A model generated the notes under the pieces. It ran no database searches, was not told the DNA's origin, and saw nothing but the letters and a program-made list of their open reading frames with translations. The translations under genes were made by a program, and so were the position numbers. DNA of 63,613 bases from a virus, in IMG/VR virus record IMGVR_UViG_3300044638_006592, positions 1 through 63,613 of that record. The stretch is one strand, 5' to 3'. Positions 8,913 to 16,540 of the stretch are shown piece by piece (the stretch's first letter is position 1; every line of letters begins with the position of its first letter).

Positions 8913-8913
8913 T

Positions 8914-9969
8914 ATGATTAAGGAACAGTTAGGTTCGGCATTATCTCCGACTAATATTAGGAATAAGACAATGGAATTAGCTGTTACAGATTCTGCATTA
9001 CAAGGAACAAATACAGGTGATGCGGTAAGAGCGGCGATGGATATGACCAGAGATTTGGGTGAAGAAAATATAATCAAAAGACCAATAAAGAAGAGTAATA
9101 TTAAAAAATTGGTTGGAAAAACTAAAATGAAACTACCTATAGGTAAAATTTTTACTATGAGTAAGATATCTGAAAACAAATTATTTGACATTTCTAAAAA
9201 AGAAATGGATGAACTTATAAATGAAAAATGGTCTCAAAAATACAAAGATAGTATTGATTGTAAAAATCCAAAAGGGTTTAGTCAACGAGCTCATTGCCAA
9301 GGAAAAAAGAAAAAAGTTTCTGAAGAGAAACTACAGGGTGGAAAAGCTGATAATAAAACTTTTGAAGATTTAGTTAAGAAAAATTTAAAAAACAACAAAT
9401 CTTATGATGATATTGAGAGTATGTTAAAAAAACAACTTAACAAAGGTGTGAAAGTTGAAATGGAACATACTAATGATAAGAAAAGGGCTAACGAAATTGC
9501 CATGGACCATTTGTTTGAAGACCCAAAGTATTATGATAAATTGGAGAAAATAGAATCAAAAGAATCGACTGGTAGTGGTTCTGCTGGAGGGTTTGTTGGT
9601 CCTGTCGGATTCAATCCTAAAAGTAAATTCGTTAAGGATTCATTTAAGGAAACTCCAAAAAAAGTTGAATCTAATGAAGCAACAGGTTCAGGTTCTGCAG
9701 GTTCTTATGTAACACCAGCAGCATGGGCTAAAACTATGAATAAAGGTGATTGGAGAGGTAAATCAAAAACTCAAATACCTGGAGGTCAATTTGTTCAAGT
9801 AAAAAAGAAATGTAAAAAATTCCCATACTGTAATCAAGGTGATATAAAAGCTTTGAATTTGTCGGAAACCATTAAAAAAATAAGTTTGAAATATGGTATA
9901 AGTGAAAATGTTGTCAGAGATATATTAAAATTAGAGTTTGGTAATAATTCAACTAACAAACAAAAATAA
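8914..9969 (+). CDS. Probable virion-associated protein with DUF5661-like segment
   Basis: 351 residues in patches. An N-terminal helical part (LGSALSPTNIRNKTMELAV) leads to a short cysteine motif (SIDCKNPKGFSQRAHCQGK, residues about 111-129) often seen in T4-like phage proteins. A DUF5661-like segment follows (KVEMEHTNDKKRANEIAMDH, about 180-210), then two similar Gly/Ser-rich linkers (ESTGSGSAGGFVG, EATGSGSAGSYVT). A second cysteine pair (KKCKKFPYCNQG) is near the end. Looks like a multi-segment structural or packaged protein; exact role unknown. Confidence 0.65.
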   Translation: MIKEQLGSALSPTNIRNKTMELAVTDSALQGTNTGDAVRAAMDMTRDLGEENIIKRPIKKSNIKKLVGKTKMKLPIGKIFTMSKISENKLFDISKKEMDELINEKWSQKYKDSIDCKNPKGFSQRAHCQGKKKKVSEEKLQGGKADNKTFEDLVKKNLKNNKSYDDIESMLKKQLNKGVKVEMEHTNDKKRANEIAMDHLFEDPKYYDKLEKIESKESTGSGSAGGFVGPVGFNPKSKFVKDSFKETPKKVESNEATGSGSAGSYVTPAAWAKTMNKGDWRGKSKTQIPGGQFVQVKKKCKKFPYCNQGDIKALNLSETIKKISLKYGISENVVRDILKLEFGNNSTNKQK

Positions 9970-9972
9970 ATA

Positions 9973-9983
9973 GATATTTATAA
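9973..9983 (+). promoter_or_regulatory. GATATTTATAA motif (putative phage promoter element)
   Basis: Recurrent box 14 nt upstream of the start codon at 9997. It is one of the best matches to the consensus found before tagged, probably late genes. Inferred from recurrence; no transcript data. Confidence 0.45.
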
Positions 9984-9996
9984 TAAAAAAAAGAAA

Positions 9997-11568
9997 ATGA
10001 AAAAAATAAATAGTACTTATGTTGACAGTCTTATCTCAAAGGTTTTAAATGAAACTTTGGAAGAAAAAGCGGATAAATTAGTTTCTAAACTTAAAGGTGA
10101 CATAAAAGAATTAGGTGGTATGGATGATTCTCATCCAACTTTTGGTAAGTTAAATTTTGCCAATATGACAGATGAAGAGATTGAAGATTTAATGAAAAAA
10201 ACTTTACCATCAGGATTTGATAAAGAAAAAGATGAAGAAATGACTGAAGGAATGGACGGAGAATGTTCAGAGTGTGGTGGAATGATGAGAGAAGGTGAAT
10301 GTTCAGAATGTGGATATAATAATGAAAGTATCTATCATAGAAGTGAAGATGATTTACCTCCAACTATTGAAGATGTTGAGGAAGATATCTATAATGTTTC
10401 TAAAGGATTTCCTAAAACAAAATCAGGAAAACCCGCAACACAAGAATTTGATTATGTTGGTGAAGAAATGAGTGAAGAATCTGAAGAAGATATGGAAAAT
10501 GATGAATTTTGTAAGTATCAATTAGATAATTTCGGGCCGGATGATGAAAGATTCAAAGAAAAGTGTAAAACTATGTCTGAGTCTTTAAAAGGTGGTCAGA
10601 AAAAACTTGACAAGAATAAAAATGGTAAAATAGATGCTGAAGATTTTAAATTATTAAGAAAAAATAAGAAAAAAAATGGAGAAACGGATGAACAATGGCA
10701 AGCTTTAGCTGCGGATATGGCGGTTGCTGCGGCACCCGCGGTTGCTACTTGGGCTTTAGATAAAGCGTTTGGTGAAAGTAATGAAAGTAAGAAAAAATTT
10801 CCAGATTTAAGTGGTGATGGTAAAGTAACACGTAAAGATGTTCTATTAGGACGTGGTGTAAAATTAAAAGATAAAGGAAAGGGTAAAGTTAGTGAATCTT
10901 TAACTATGACCGAAGATGAATTGGTTGATTTAATTGAGAAAATTATCAAAGAACAAAAAGCTGGTTTGAAAACCATTGGAAAACCAAAAGGTTTAACTAA
11001 GTACGAACAAGTACACAAAGCTGATGGTAAAGAAAACCAAGAGTATTTGAAATCAGTTGCTAAAAAAATGAAAGAATATTTGAAAGATGGTTCTAAAGGT
11101 GAATATGAAACAAATCCAAAACATTTTCCAAAAGGTAATGGTGAGTTAGGTGAAATGAAAAAGAAGGCATATAAAGCATCTGATGCGGTTAAAGACTATG
11201 TTGATAATTTCACTGCGGCTGGTTTAGAGAACCTTAACTACGATGAAATTGAACCAAATGAAGATTGGGTATCAGACAATGTTAAAGGTTCATCAAGAAC
11301 AGGTAACAATCAAAAATGGGGAAACGCTGTTGAGACAGATGTTAATAAGAAAAGAGATGAAATAAGAAAGAAGAACTTATTAGGTCAAATTAAGAAAAAA
11401 GCTTATAACAAAGCTACTCAACCAATATCAAGAGATAAAGCTGGTGAAAATGAAGGTGATAAAATCATGGCTAAATTAGAATCAGTTGAACCTAAAACTG
11501 AAAAGAAATTAAATGAAGAATTTGACAAGATGAAACATTTAATTACTTACAATCAGAAGACACAATAA
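9997..11568 (+). CDS. Large acidic virion-type protein with EF-hand-like loops
   Basis: 523 residues. The N-terminus (SLISKVLNETLEE) carries the [I/L]-x-E tag shared by many proteins here. Residues about 82-106 hold a zinc-ribbon-like set of cysteines (GECSECGG, GECSECGYN). Two EF-hand/dockerin-like calcium loops follow: DKNKNGKIDAEDF (about 207) and DLSGDGKVTRKDV (about 269). The remainder is acidic, lysine-rich and repetitive. It is preceded by a GATATTTATAA box and followed by a strong terminator. Probably an abundant virion or capsid-internal protein; the calcium and zinc sites are motif readings only. Confidence 0.65.
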   Translation: MKKINSTYVDSLISKVLNETLEEKADKLVSKLKGDIKELGGMDDSHPTFGKLNFANMTDEEIEDLMKKTLPSGFDKEKDEEMTEGMDGECSECGGMMREGECSECGYNNESIYHRSEDDLPPTIEDVEEDIYNVSKGFPKTKSGKPATQEFDYVGEEMSEESEEDMENDEFCKYQLDNFGPDDERFKEKCKTMSESLKGGQKKLDKNKNGKIDAEDFKLLRKNKKKNGETDEQWQALAADMAVAAAPAVATWALDKAFGESNESKKKFPDLSGDGKVTRKDVLLGRGVKLKDKGKGKVSESLTMTEDELVDLIEKIIKEQKAGLKTIGKPKGLTKYEQVHKADGKENQEYLKSVAKKMKEYLKDGSKGEYETNPKHFPKGNGELGEMKKKAYKASDAVKDYVDNFTAAGLENLNYDEIEPNEDWVSDNVKGSSRTGNNQKWGNAVETDVNKKRDEIRKKNLLGQIKKKAYNKATQPISRDKAGENEGDKIMAKLESVEPKTEKKLNEEFDKMKHLITYNQKTQ

Positions 11569-11596
11569 TTCACATTTTAATTATCGTTATTATATT

Positions 11597-11628
11597 TTCT
11601 CCATAAGCAAAACTTATGGAGAATTTTT
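11597..11628 (+). terminator. Terminator hairpin containing the next start codon
   Basis: TTCTCCATAAG, loop CAAAA, CTTATGGAGAA, then seven T. The 11-bp stem ends the 9997 transcript. The ATG at 11616 of the next gene lies inside the descending arm of the stem. Confidence 0.85.
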
Positions 11629-12083
11629 TTGATTATATATCAAAACCAATGAAACCTGATGACGTAGATATTTGGTTAAGGGTTAATAATATCGTACCTG
11701 AAAAATTAGAACTATTTTCTGATTTCGCACACTCACTTAATATCATTATTATTGAAACATATTTGGGTGAACCACCACCTTCAAATGAAACAAAAATAAC
11801 CATTACAGATGAAGATAATGACAAACATTTTGAATGGTGTTGGAACAAAATCGTAATAGGATTTTCAAAAGAAAATATAATATTTGAATCCAAAGGAGAC
11901 CATTATGATTATTTTAAGACTTTTTTTGATGATATTTTTTATAATCAAAAAGAAGAGAAAGTTAGGAAATCAATTGGTCATTTTTTTAATGATTTGTTTG
12001 ATATGAAAAAATCATTCACAAAATCAGATTTGGATATGATTGTTACAATATATAAGTTACTTGAAAAGAATATGAAAAAGTAA
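11616..12083 (+). CDS. Hypothetical protein, 155 aa
   Basis: Not recognised. Acidic, helical C-terminal half (SIGHFFNDLFDMKKSFTKSD). The first possible ATG (11616, MENFFDYISKPM) is inside the terminator stem of the previous gene; the next in-frame ATG is 11649 (MKPDDVD). If 11616 is used, readthrough or an unfolded hairpin would be needed, so the real start is uncertain. No membrane segment or signal peptide. Confidence 0.55.
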   Translation: MENFFDYISKPMKPDDVDIWLRVNNIVPEKLELFSDFAHSLNIIIIETYLGEPPPSNETKITITDEDNDKHFEWCWNKIVIGFSKENIIFESKGDHYDYFKTFFDDIFYNQKEEKVRKSIGHFFNDLFDMKKSFTKSDLDMIVTIYKLLEKNMKK

Positions 12084-12161
12084 AAAAATCCTCATTATTA
12101 TTTACAATAGGGGAAAAAACCCTAAGTTTTGTATAATAAATAAACTAAAAAAAAACGAAAA

Positions 12162-12347
12162 ATGGAAACATTAGAAAAAATCAAAGCGTTGACTGAAGAA
12201 CTATCTACCGAAACAACAAAGTTCTTTCAGAAAGGTAATAAAAGTGCCGGAACAAGAGCGAGACAAGTATCTCAACAATTAAAAGCGTTGTTACAAACCT
12301 TACGTGAAGAAATCTTAGAAGAAAGAAAGAAAACTGATAATGAATAA
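12162..12347 (+). CDS. Histone H1-like (Hc1-type) DNA-binding protein
   Basis: 61 residues, matching the short Hc1-like proteins of Bacteroidota: a helical start (METLEKIKALTEELSTET) and the conserved basic segment KGNKSAGTRARQVSQQLKAL. In hosts these proteins bind and compact DNA. A phage copy could affect host nucleoid or phage DNA packing. An AT-rich gap with TTTTGTATAATAAA precedes it, and it overlaps the next gene by 8 nt. Confidence 0.75.
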   Translation: METLEKIKALTEELSTETTKFFQKGNKSAGTRARQVSQQLKALLQTLREEILEERKKTDNE

Positions 12348-12528
12348 TATTGAAAGTATTTTTTTATTTATATTTATATTTTCACTTTTGAACATTATCA
12401 GAGTGGTAGTTTCATTTATAAGTGCCCTATACCAAACAACCCCACAAAGGTTTATGTTAGATGATAGGGCACTTATAATCTTAGGATTATCCATATCCTA
12501 CGCAATAACCTATATTATTAAATCTTAA
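12340..12528 (+). CDS. Small membrane protein
   Basis: 62 residues with two hydrophobic helices (about 5-29, IFLFIFIFSLLNIIRVVVSF; and 45-60, ALIILGLSISYAITYII). No family recognised. It overlaps the histone-like gene by 8 nt and is followed by another gene after 2 nt, so it belongs to a compact operon. Confidence 0.55.
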   Translation: MNNIESIFLFIFIFSLLNIIRVVVSFISALYQTTPQRFMLDDRALIILGLSISYAITYIIKS

Positions 12529-12530
12529 AC

Positions 12531-12956
12531 ATGAGTTTATATAAAGAATTTTCAGAATTATTACCATATCTACAATCGGTTAGAAAACTAAAAAACTATT
12601 TGAGTTTTGATGTACATATCCCAAACACTTGGAAATTACCAAAACGTTTTGTGGAAGAAGATAAGGTTATGGAACAAGAATCTTCCGAACCTAATCAAAG
12701 ACTTATTTCATTTGTAACCCAGATTACTGAAGAGGGGGTTGAAAAAACTTCAATAAATATTAGAGGTATTATCAAGTACAATTTAGAAAGAGAAGAAAAA
12801 GAAAGACTATTTGATGATAAAGTTAAAGAACTTAAAGATATGTTTGAAAAACAGAATCTACAAAGTTTACAATCATTAAAATTTCAAATAAAACCTAGTA
12901 AAATTACCTTAGAAGATGGAGAAGAATCAAAAACTCCTAAAGTGGTTGGAGAATGA
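12531..12956 (+). CDS. Hypothetical protein, 141 aa
   Basis: Not recognised. Mixed domain in the first 100 residues (ELLPYLQSVRKLKNYLSFDV, LISFVTQITEEGVEKTSINI), then a helical end with a short coiled coil. It overlaps the next frame by 41 nt. Many T4-like and jumbo phages of Bacteroidota carry such a protein with unknown function. Confidence 0.6.
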   Translation: MSLYKEFSELLPYLQSVRKLKNYLSFDVHIPNTWKLPKRFVEEDKVMEQESSEPNQRLISFVTQITEEGVEKTSINIRGIIKYNLEREEKERLFDDKVKELKDMFEKQNLQSLQSLKFQIKPSKITLEDGEESKTPKVVGE

Positions 12957-13101
12957 ACAACTGAAGGATAAGAATGAATTAGATATTGAAAAACGAAATC
13001 TTATTAATCAATTAAAAAGATTAAAAAAAGAAGACGTTTTACCTGAAAAACCAAAAAATTTAACATTATGGCAGAGAATAAAGAAAGTATTGATGGGATA
13101 A
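12916..13101 (+). CDS. Small coiled-coil protein, 61 aa
   Basis: Mostly a basic/acidic helix (KWLENEQLKDKNELDIEKRN) with an amphipathic C-terminus (LWQRIKKVLMG). It overlaps both neighbours (41 and 34 nt), a typical translational coupling pattern. The start at 12916 is the only ATG giving a sensible protein. Function unknown. Confidence 0.5.
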   Translation: MEKNQKLLKWLENEQLKDKNELDIEKRNLINQLKRLKKEDVLPEKPKNLTLWQRIKKVLMG

Positions 13102-13331
13102 TTGAAAAGTTAGCATTGATAACTGACGCTTCACAAAGTTTATTCACTGATGGTAAAATGGTTATTGTTTTTGAACTTAAATTAAAGGATTTTAAGAGGG
13201 TTCAAAATAATTTCAGACAAATAGACCACGGACACAAACAATTCAAAATTGACATATCTGGAACAGAATTCATCTTTATTTTGGATGAGTTGTTGAAAGA
13301 CGAAAAAGATACTTCTTCGGAAACCCCTTAG
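13068..13331 (+). CDS. Hypothetical protein, 87 aa
   Basis: Not recognised. A small alpha/beta protein (MVIVFELKLKDFKRVQNNF, FKIDISGTEFIFILDELL). It ends convergently with the minus-strand gene, overlapping it by 56 nt at the 3' ends. Its start overlaps the preceding small gene. Confidence 0.55.
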   Translation: MAENKESIDGIIEKLALITDASQSLFTDGKMVIVFELKLKDFKRVQNNFRQIDHGHKQFKIDISGTEFIFILDELLKDEKDTSSETP

Positions 13332-13926
13332 TAATTAATATTTCATAAAGATATTTTCTTTGAGCTGTTGAAATATCTTTCACAAAAATACAATCCATTC
13401 TTTTTTCTTTTATAAATAACTCTGAAAGGGTATCAATAAACCTTTCGGAGTCTTCATTATTTTTAAATGTAAATAAATTAAATGAATCGTCATTTTGAAG
13501 GACAATTTTATTATTAAGTTTAGATAACATCTTCAAACCATCTTTAGATAGATACTTTTTTATAAATGTTTTGGTGTTAATTTTTTTCTTTGTTTCATAA
13601 TCCAAAAACTCTTCTTCAATTCTATACTTACAAATTCTTGATATTTTAAACTCGGTATTCTCCAATTCAATCTTAACCTGTCTCCCAAACTCATCACGAA
13701 TAAACATAGGTTGAGAAGGACCATAATTAACCTCAACAATACCCAATTCATAATCACAAAGTGAACCATTTTCAAACTTCATTTCAAAAATTACCTGTTC
13801 ACTCTCACCTGATAAGGTATTAAAAAGTTTTAATGCCCGTTTTTCGGTGATAAATTTATTGATTATTTTCTTTTTTTCCTTATTCTTGAATAGAATTATT
13901 CTGTAATTATATTCTAACATATTCAT
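13276..13926 (-). CDS. Hypothetical protein, 216 aa
   Basis: Not recognised. Beta-rich N-terminal half (YNYRIILFKNKEKKKIINKF) and helical C-terminal half (SERFIDTLSELFIKEKRM). Starts MNMLEYNY at 13926 or at the second ATG, 13920. It is divergent from dnaJ, with only 28 nt between the start codons, so their promoters must overlap. Its 3' end overlaps the plus-strand gene by 56 nt. Confidence 0.6.
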   Translation of the reverse strand: MNMLEYNYRIILFKNKEKKKIINKFITEKRALKLFNTLSGESEQVIFEMKFENGSLCDYELGIVEVNYGPSQPMFIRDEFGRQVKIELENTEFKISRICKYRIEEEFLDYETKKKINTKTFIKKYLSKDGLKMLSKLNNKIVLQNDDSFNLFTFKNNEDSERFIDTLSELFIKEKRMDCIFVKDISTAQRKYLYEILITKGFPKKYLFRLSTTHPK

Positions 13927-13954
13927 AAATTACAACATAAATGTAAAATTGTAA

Positions 13955-14884
13955 ATGAACACTGAAAATTTATATGATGCCCTTGGAGTTTCAGAAACCG
14001 CAACCCAAGATGAAATAAAGAAGGCTTACCGAAAATTGGTGATTGAACATCATCCTGATAAGGGTGGTGATGAAAGTAAATTTAAAAAAATCGCTCATTC
14101 TTATGATACTTTAGGTGACCCCAATAAACGAGCACAATATGACAACCAAAGAAAGAATCCATTTGGAAACCAAAACGGAGGGTTTAACCCATTTGAAGAC
14201 TTCTTTAATGGTGGTGGATTCTATAATCAAAGAAAAAGAAGTGCTCCTGAAAAAGTAATTGACCTTACAATTGGTGTGATTGAATCATATAAATCTGTTA
14301 ACAAAACTATAACATATAGAAGAAATATTGAATGTAATACTTGTCATGGTAGTGGTGGAGATAGAAAAACATGTGATACTTGTAAAGGTGAAGGATTCTC
14401 AACAGTAAGAGTTGGAACTGGAATGTTTGTACAACTTATGAGACAAGTATGTAATACATGTAGAGGAAATGGTTATGTATTAACAAAAAAATGTACGACC
14501 TGTGATGGAAATACCACAAAAAATGTTACAGAAACAATCGATATCAAATTACCACATGGAGTTGATGAAGGTCAATTCTATAGACTTGAAGGAAAAGGTG
14601 ATTTCTCAAAAGGTATGTATGGTGATTTAATACTAAGAATTAAAATAGCTCCACAAGATAACTTCGAGAAATTAAATAATGATTTAGTGTATAACGCTTA
14701 TCTAGGTTTTGATGACCTTCAAAAAGATTCATTGGAAATACCACATCCATCAGGAACAGTTTCCGTTAAATTACCAAAAGAATTTGATTCCTCAAAACCA
14801 CTTAGAGTTAAAGGAAAAGGATTTAGTACCAACGGAGTTGGGGATATGTTTATTAAACTTATTGTTAAGTTCAATAGGAATTAA
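13955..14884 (+). CDS. dnaJ: DnaJ-type co-chaperone
   Basis: Stimulates DnaK ATPase and hands over substrates. J domain at residues 4-68 with the HPD motif (IEHHPDKGG). A Gly/Phe-rich linker follows (NPFEDFFNGGGFYNQ), then a cysteine-rich zinc region with four repeats (CNTCHGSG, CDTCKGEG, CNTCRGNG, CTTCDGN), then the beta-sandwich substrate domains. At 309 residues it is shorter than bacterial DnaJ (about 375). Phages use such chaperones for replication or capsid assembly. No DnaK or GrpE in the window, so it probably works with the host DnaK. Confidence 0.95.
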   Translation: MNTENLYDALGVSETATQDEIKKAYRKLVIEHHPDKGGDESKFKKIAHSYDTLGDPNKRAQYDNQRKNPFGNQNGGFNPFEDFFNGGGFYNQRKRSAPEKVIDLTIGVIESYKSVNKTITYRRNIECNTCHGSGGDRKTCDTCKGEGFSTVRVGTGMFVQLMRQVCNTCRGNGYVLTKKCTTCDGNTTKNVTETIDIKLPHGVDEGQFYRLEGKGDFSKGMYGDLILRIKIAPQDNFEKLNNDLVYNAYLGFDDLQKDSLEIPHPSGTVSVKLPKEFDSSKPLRVKGKGFSTNGVGDMFIKLIVKFNRN

Positions 14885-15045
14885 AATAGCTGTTTAAACA
14901 GTTGAATTGTTCCGTATATTGAAGAAAAGAGAATGTAGAACGATACAACTACATAAACCCACTGAAGAGAGGATAAACCCTTATTTTTACATTTTGAACA
15001 ACCTTCAGTTTCTTTTAATATTGTGTTTTTGTCAAATTCTTTCAT
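14881..15045 (-). CDS. Small membrane protein with CxxC
   Basis: 54 residues starting MKEFDKNTILKETEGCSKCK; the longer upstream frame overlaps the preceding gene and is not used. One transmembrane helix near the C-terminus (WVYVVVSFYILFSSIYGTI). It starts 4 nt after the stop of the gene upstream on the same strand, so the two form an operon. Function unknown. Confidence 0.55.
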   Translation of the reverse strand: MKEFDKNTILKETEGCSKCKNKGLSSLQWVYVVVSFYILFSSIYGTIQLFKQLF

Positions 15046-15049
15046 AGTG

Positions 15050-15553
15050 TTAAAATTTATAATAATACACAAATTTACCATTAATTTCTTCAAAAGTAAA
15101 GTCGGACATGTCAGATTCAATAATTTGGGTATCACCTGATGTATCAACAACAATCATATTATGTTTTAGTGTATTGAACAATTTACCTGGGTGTCTTATC
15201 GATGTATTTAAAGTCAAAACCAATTCATTATTTTTTGTTCTATTCAACCAAAAGTGATAATCAAAATTATCGATATTATCCCTAATAATTAGTGCACATT
15301 CCTTCATTTTTGGGTCGGGATTACATCTATTCAATATTTTGTTTGATTGATTGAATACAACATCTTTAATCTCATCTAAAGAGTTAACCACCTCGTCATT
15401 AAAAATCCTTTGGAATCCAAGTTTACCCTGATTATCCTGAGAATGTTTATTATAAACAACTTTAACCTTTTGACCCGAATATGAAATATATTTCTTCAAT
15501 AGGGTCGAAAATTGTTCAACAATGATGTATTTTAGAGTTTCGACTAGTTTCAT
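15050..15553 (-). CDS. Tagged hypothetical protein, 167 aa
   Basis: Starts MKLVETLKYIIVEQFS, an amphipathic N-terminal segment ending in I-V-E, the recurring [I/L]-x-E tag of this window. The rest is an alpha/beta domain (YSGQKVKVVYNKHSQDNQGK, ELVLTLNTSIRHPGKLF) with no recognised family. A GATATTTATC box lies just upstream at 15558-15567 on the minus strand. May be a capsid-packaged protein. Confidence 0.6.
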   Translation of the reverse strand: MKLVETLKYIIVEQFSTLLKKYISYSGQKVKVVYNKHSQDNQGKLGFQRIFNDEVVNSLDEIKDVVFNQSNKILNRCNPDPKMKECALIIRDNIDNFDYHFWLNRTKNNELVLTLNTSIRHPGKLFNTLKHNMIVVDTSGDTQIIESDMSDFTFEEINGKFVYYYKF

Positions 15554-15557
15554 TGTA

Positions 15558-15567
15558 GATAAATATC
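15558..15567 (-). promoter_or_regulatory. GATATTTATC motif (putative phage promoter element)
   Basis: Minus-strand copy of the recurrent box, 4 nt upstream of the start codon at 15553. Confidence 0.35.
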
Positions 15568-15596
15568 TTTATAATTGAAACTATTATGGTTTAATA

Positions 15597-16148
15597 TTAT
15601 TGTTTTGGTGTATACTCCCTCAATTTGTCGGTATCTTCCAACAGGTATGGTGTTGGATAAAAGAGACCCAAAGGTGTATACTCACTCAATTTGTCGGTCT
15701 CTTCCAACTTATCCATCAATTCTACTGCTCGAGGTTGAGGTGTATACTCCCTCAATTTGTCGGTCTCTTCCAACAAACTATCGTCATTGATGCAGGTCAT
15801 GGCGGGTTTATACTCCCTCAATTTGTCGGTCTCTTCCAACTGGCGTGAAGTTGGCACATTGTCCATCATTGGTGTATACTCCCTCAATTTTTCGGTCTCT
15901 TCCAACCATATATTCATAATTGATTGAATTTCAGTGTACTCCATACCAAAAAATGACTCAAAAAATGACCAAATTTGATTATAATCAATCCAAAATTTCT
16001 TAGTTTTTAAATCTTGGTTAATTACAAAAATATCACCTTTTTTATAAAATATAGAATTTGGATAATAATCATGTTTGTACATTTTCATTTTATCCAAGTT
16101 AAAATTATCATTTAACCACTTTAACTTAATCTTTGTTAATTTATCCAT
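15597..16148 (-). CDS. Protein whose C-terminal end is repeated by a CRISPR-like array
   Basis: 183 residues as an open frame. The first ~90 residues are a domain paralogous to the 31698 gene: both have a lysine-tryptophan-aromatic start, PNSIFYKKGDIFVINQDL and SFFGMEYTEIQSIMNIWLEE. The domain ends at WLEETEKLREYTP. From there the frame runs through five 36-bp repeats and four 30-bp spacers; since each unit is 66 nt, it stays open and encodes 22-residue units LEETDKLREYTP plus 10 unrelated residues. It is unclear whether the repeat part is translated in vivo. The domain itself is unrecognised; it resembles other small tagged proteins here that end W-[LF]-E-x(4)-L. Confidence 0.65.
   Translation of the reverse strand: MDKLTKIKLKWLNDNFNLDKMKMYKHDYYPNSIFYKKGDIFVINQDLKTKKFWIDYNQIWSFFESFFGMEYTEIQSIMNIWLEETEKLREYTPMMDNVPTSRQLEETDKLREYKPAMTCINDDSLLEETDKLREYTPQPRAVELMDKLEETDKLSEYTPLGLFYPTPYLLEDTDKLREYTPKQ
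15607..15906 (-). CRISPR. CRISPR-like array 1: five 36-bp repeats, four 30-bp spacers
   Basis: Repeats at 15871-15906, 15805-15840, 15739-15774, 15673-15708 and 15607-15642; spacers between them are exactly 30 bp and mutually unrelated (40-47% GC by count, above the local average). On the minus strand the repeat starts GTTGGAAGAGACC and ends GAGGGAGTATACACC. Copies differ at one to three bases. Length, spacer size and both ends resemble type VI-B (Cas13b) direct repeats, recalled from memory. The first repeat coincides with the 3' coding end of the host gene. No cas gene in the window. Confidence 0.8.
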
Positions 16149-16172
16149 ATATTAATTTTTATATAAAATATC

Positions 16173-16198
16173 AAACCCCCCAATTAAGGAGGGTTTGA
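16173..16198 (-). terminator. Probable terminator between tandem repeat and array gene
   Basis: On the minus strand CAAACCCTCC, loop TTAATT, GGGGGGTTTG followed by ATATTTT. It could end a transcript carrying the tRNA-like gene and the tandem repeat. Confidence 0.5.
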
Positions 16199-16200
16199 TT

Positions 16201-16376
16201 TTCACCATTAAGGTTGAGGTATTTCTACCCGAATCGAAACTCCCGATTCTTGGAGGTTGGGTTTTCTTCCCCAGGATTTCCCGACATTCCTTTTCACCAT
16301 TAAGGTTGAGGTGTTTCTACCCGAATCGATACCCCCGATTCTTGGAGGTTGGGTTTAAGGATTTCCCAACATTCCC
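16201..16376. repeat. GC-rich tandem repeat, two copies of about 85-90 bp
   Basis: Copy 1 at 16201-16290 and copy 2 at 16293-16376 are nearly identical apart from a short deletion in copy 2. Each contains the dyad GAATCG...CGATTC, flanked by CTACCC and GGTTGGG that can extend it. GC content is about half, well above the surroundings. The 290-bp stretch 16149-16438 has no credible protein gene; the frame across it merely reads the repeat. Role unknown; a duplicated structured RNA or protein-binding site is possible. Confidence 0.7.
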
Positions 16377-16438
16377 GTTTGATGATACAAAGATAAGCCA
16401 ATTTTTTGAATTTACAAAACATTTATCAAAAAAAAATT

Positions 16439-16535
16439 TAGTCAGGACAGGATTCGAACCTGTTCCACGGCAAGTGATTGGTACTGACCTTTCGGTTACT
16501 CCCATTTCCGCCCGCTACCATTACGGCACCTGACT
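16439..16535 (-). tRNA. tRNA-like gene with enlarged anticodon loop
   Basis: Perfect 7-bp acceptor (AGTCAGG 16529-16535 with CCTGACT 16440-16446) and discriminator A. D-arm CCGT-AATGGTA-GCGG with the GG pair. T-arm ACAGG-TTCGAAT-CCTGT at 16447-16463. A 5-bp anticodon stem CGGAA/TGCCG (one A-G mismatch) fits at 16506-16510 and 16468-16472, leaving a 4-nt variable loop. The anticodon loop is then 33 nt instead of 7 and contains ACC-GAAA-GGT. No anticodon can be assigned. CCA is not encoded. It may be a tRNA with a small insertion, a degenerate tRNA or a tRNA mimic. Confidence 0.6.
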
Positions 16536-16540
16536 AATAA

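Noticed and set aside
15575-15848. Plus-strand ORFs across array 1
   Set aside because: They read the repeats in other frames (LPQFVGLFQ repeated); an artefact of the 66-bp period, with no start context or homology.
15597-15906. Array 1 as only a repetitive protein tail
   Set aside because: Array 2 keeps the same repeats and spacer lengths although its frame is broken, so the conserved unit is at the nucleic-acid level.
16195-16533. ORF over the GC-rich tandem repeat and tRNA-like gene
   Set aside because: It merely reads repeat and tRNA sequence; composition is not protein-like.
16439-16535. Class II tRNA (Ser, Leu, Tyr) or tRNA-Sec
   Set aside because: No 5-bp stem with a 7-nt loop and no long variable arm could be drawn; the enlarged anticodon loop fold explains the sequence better.
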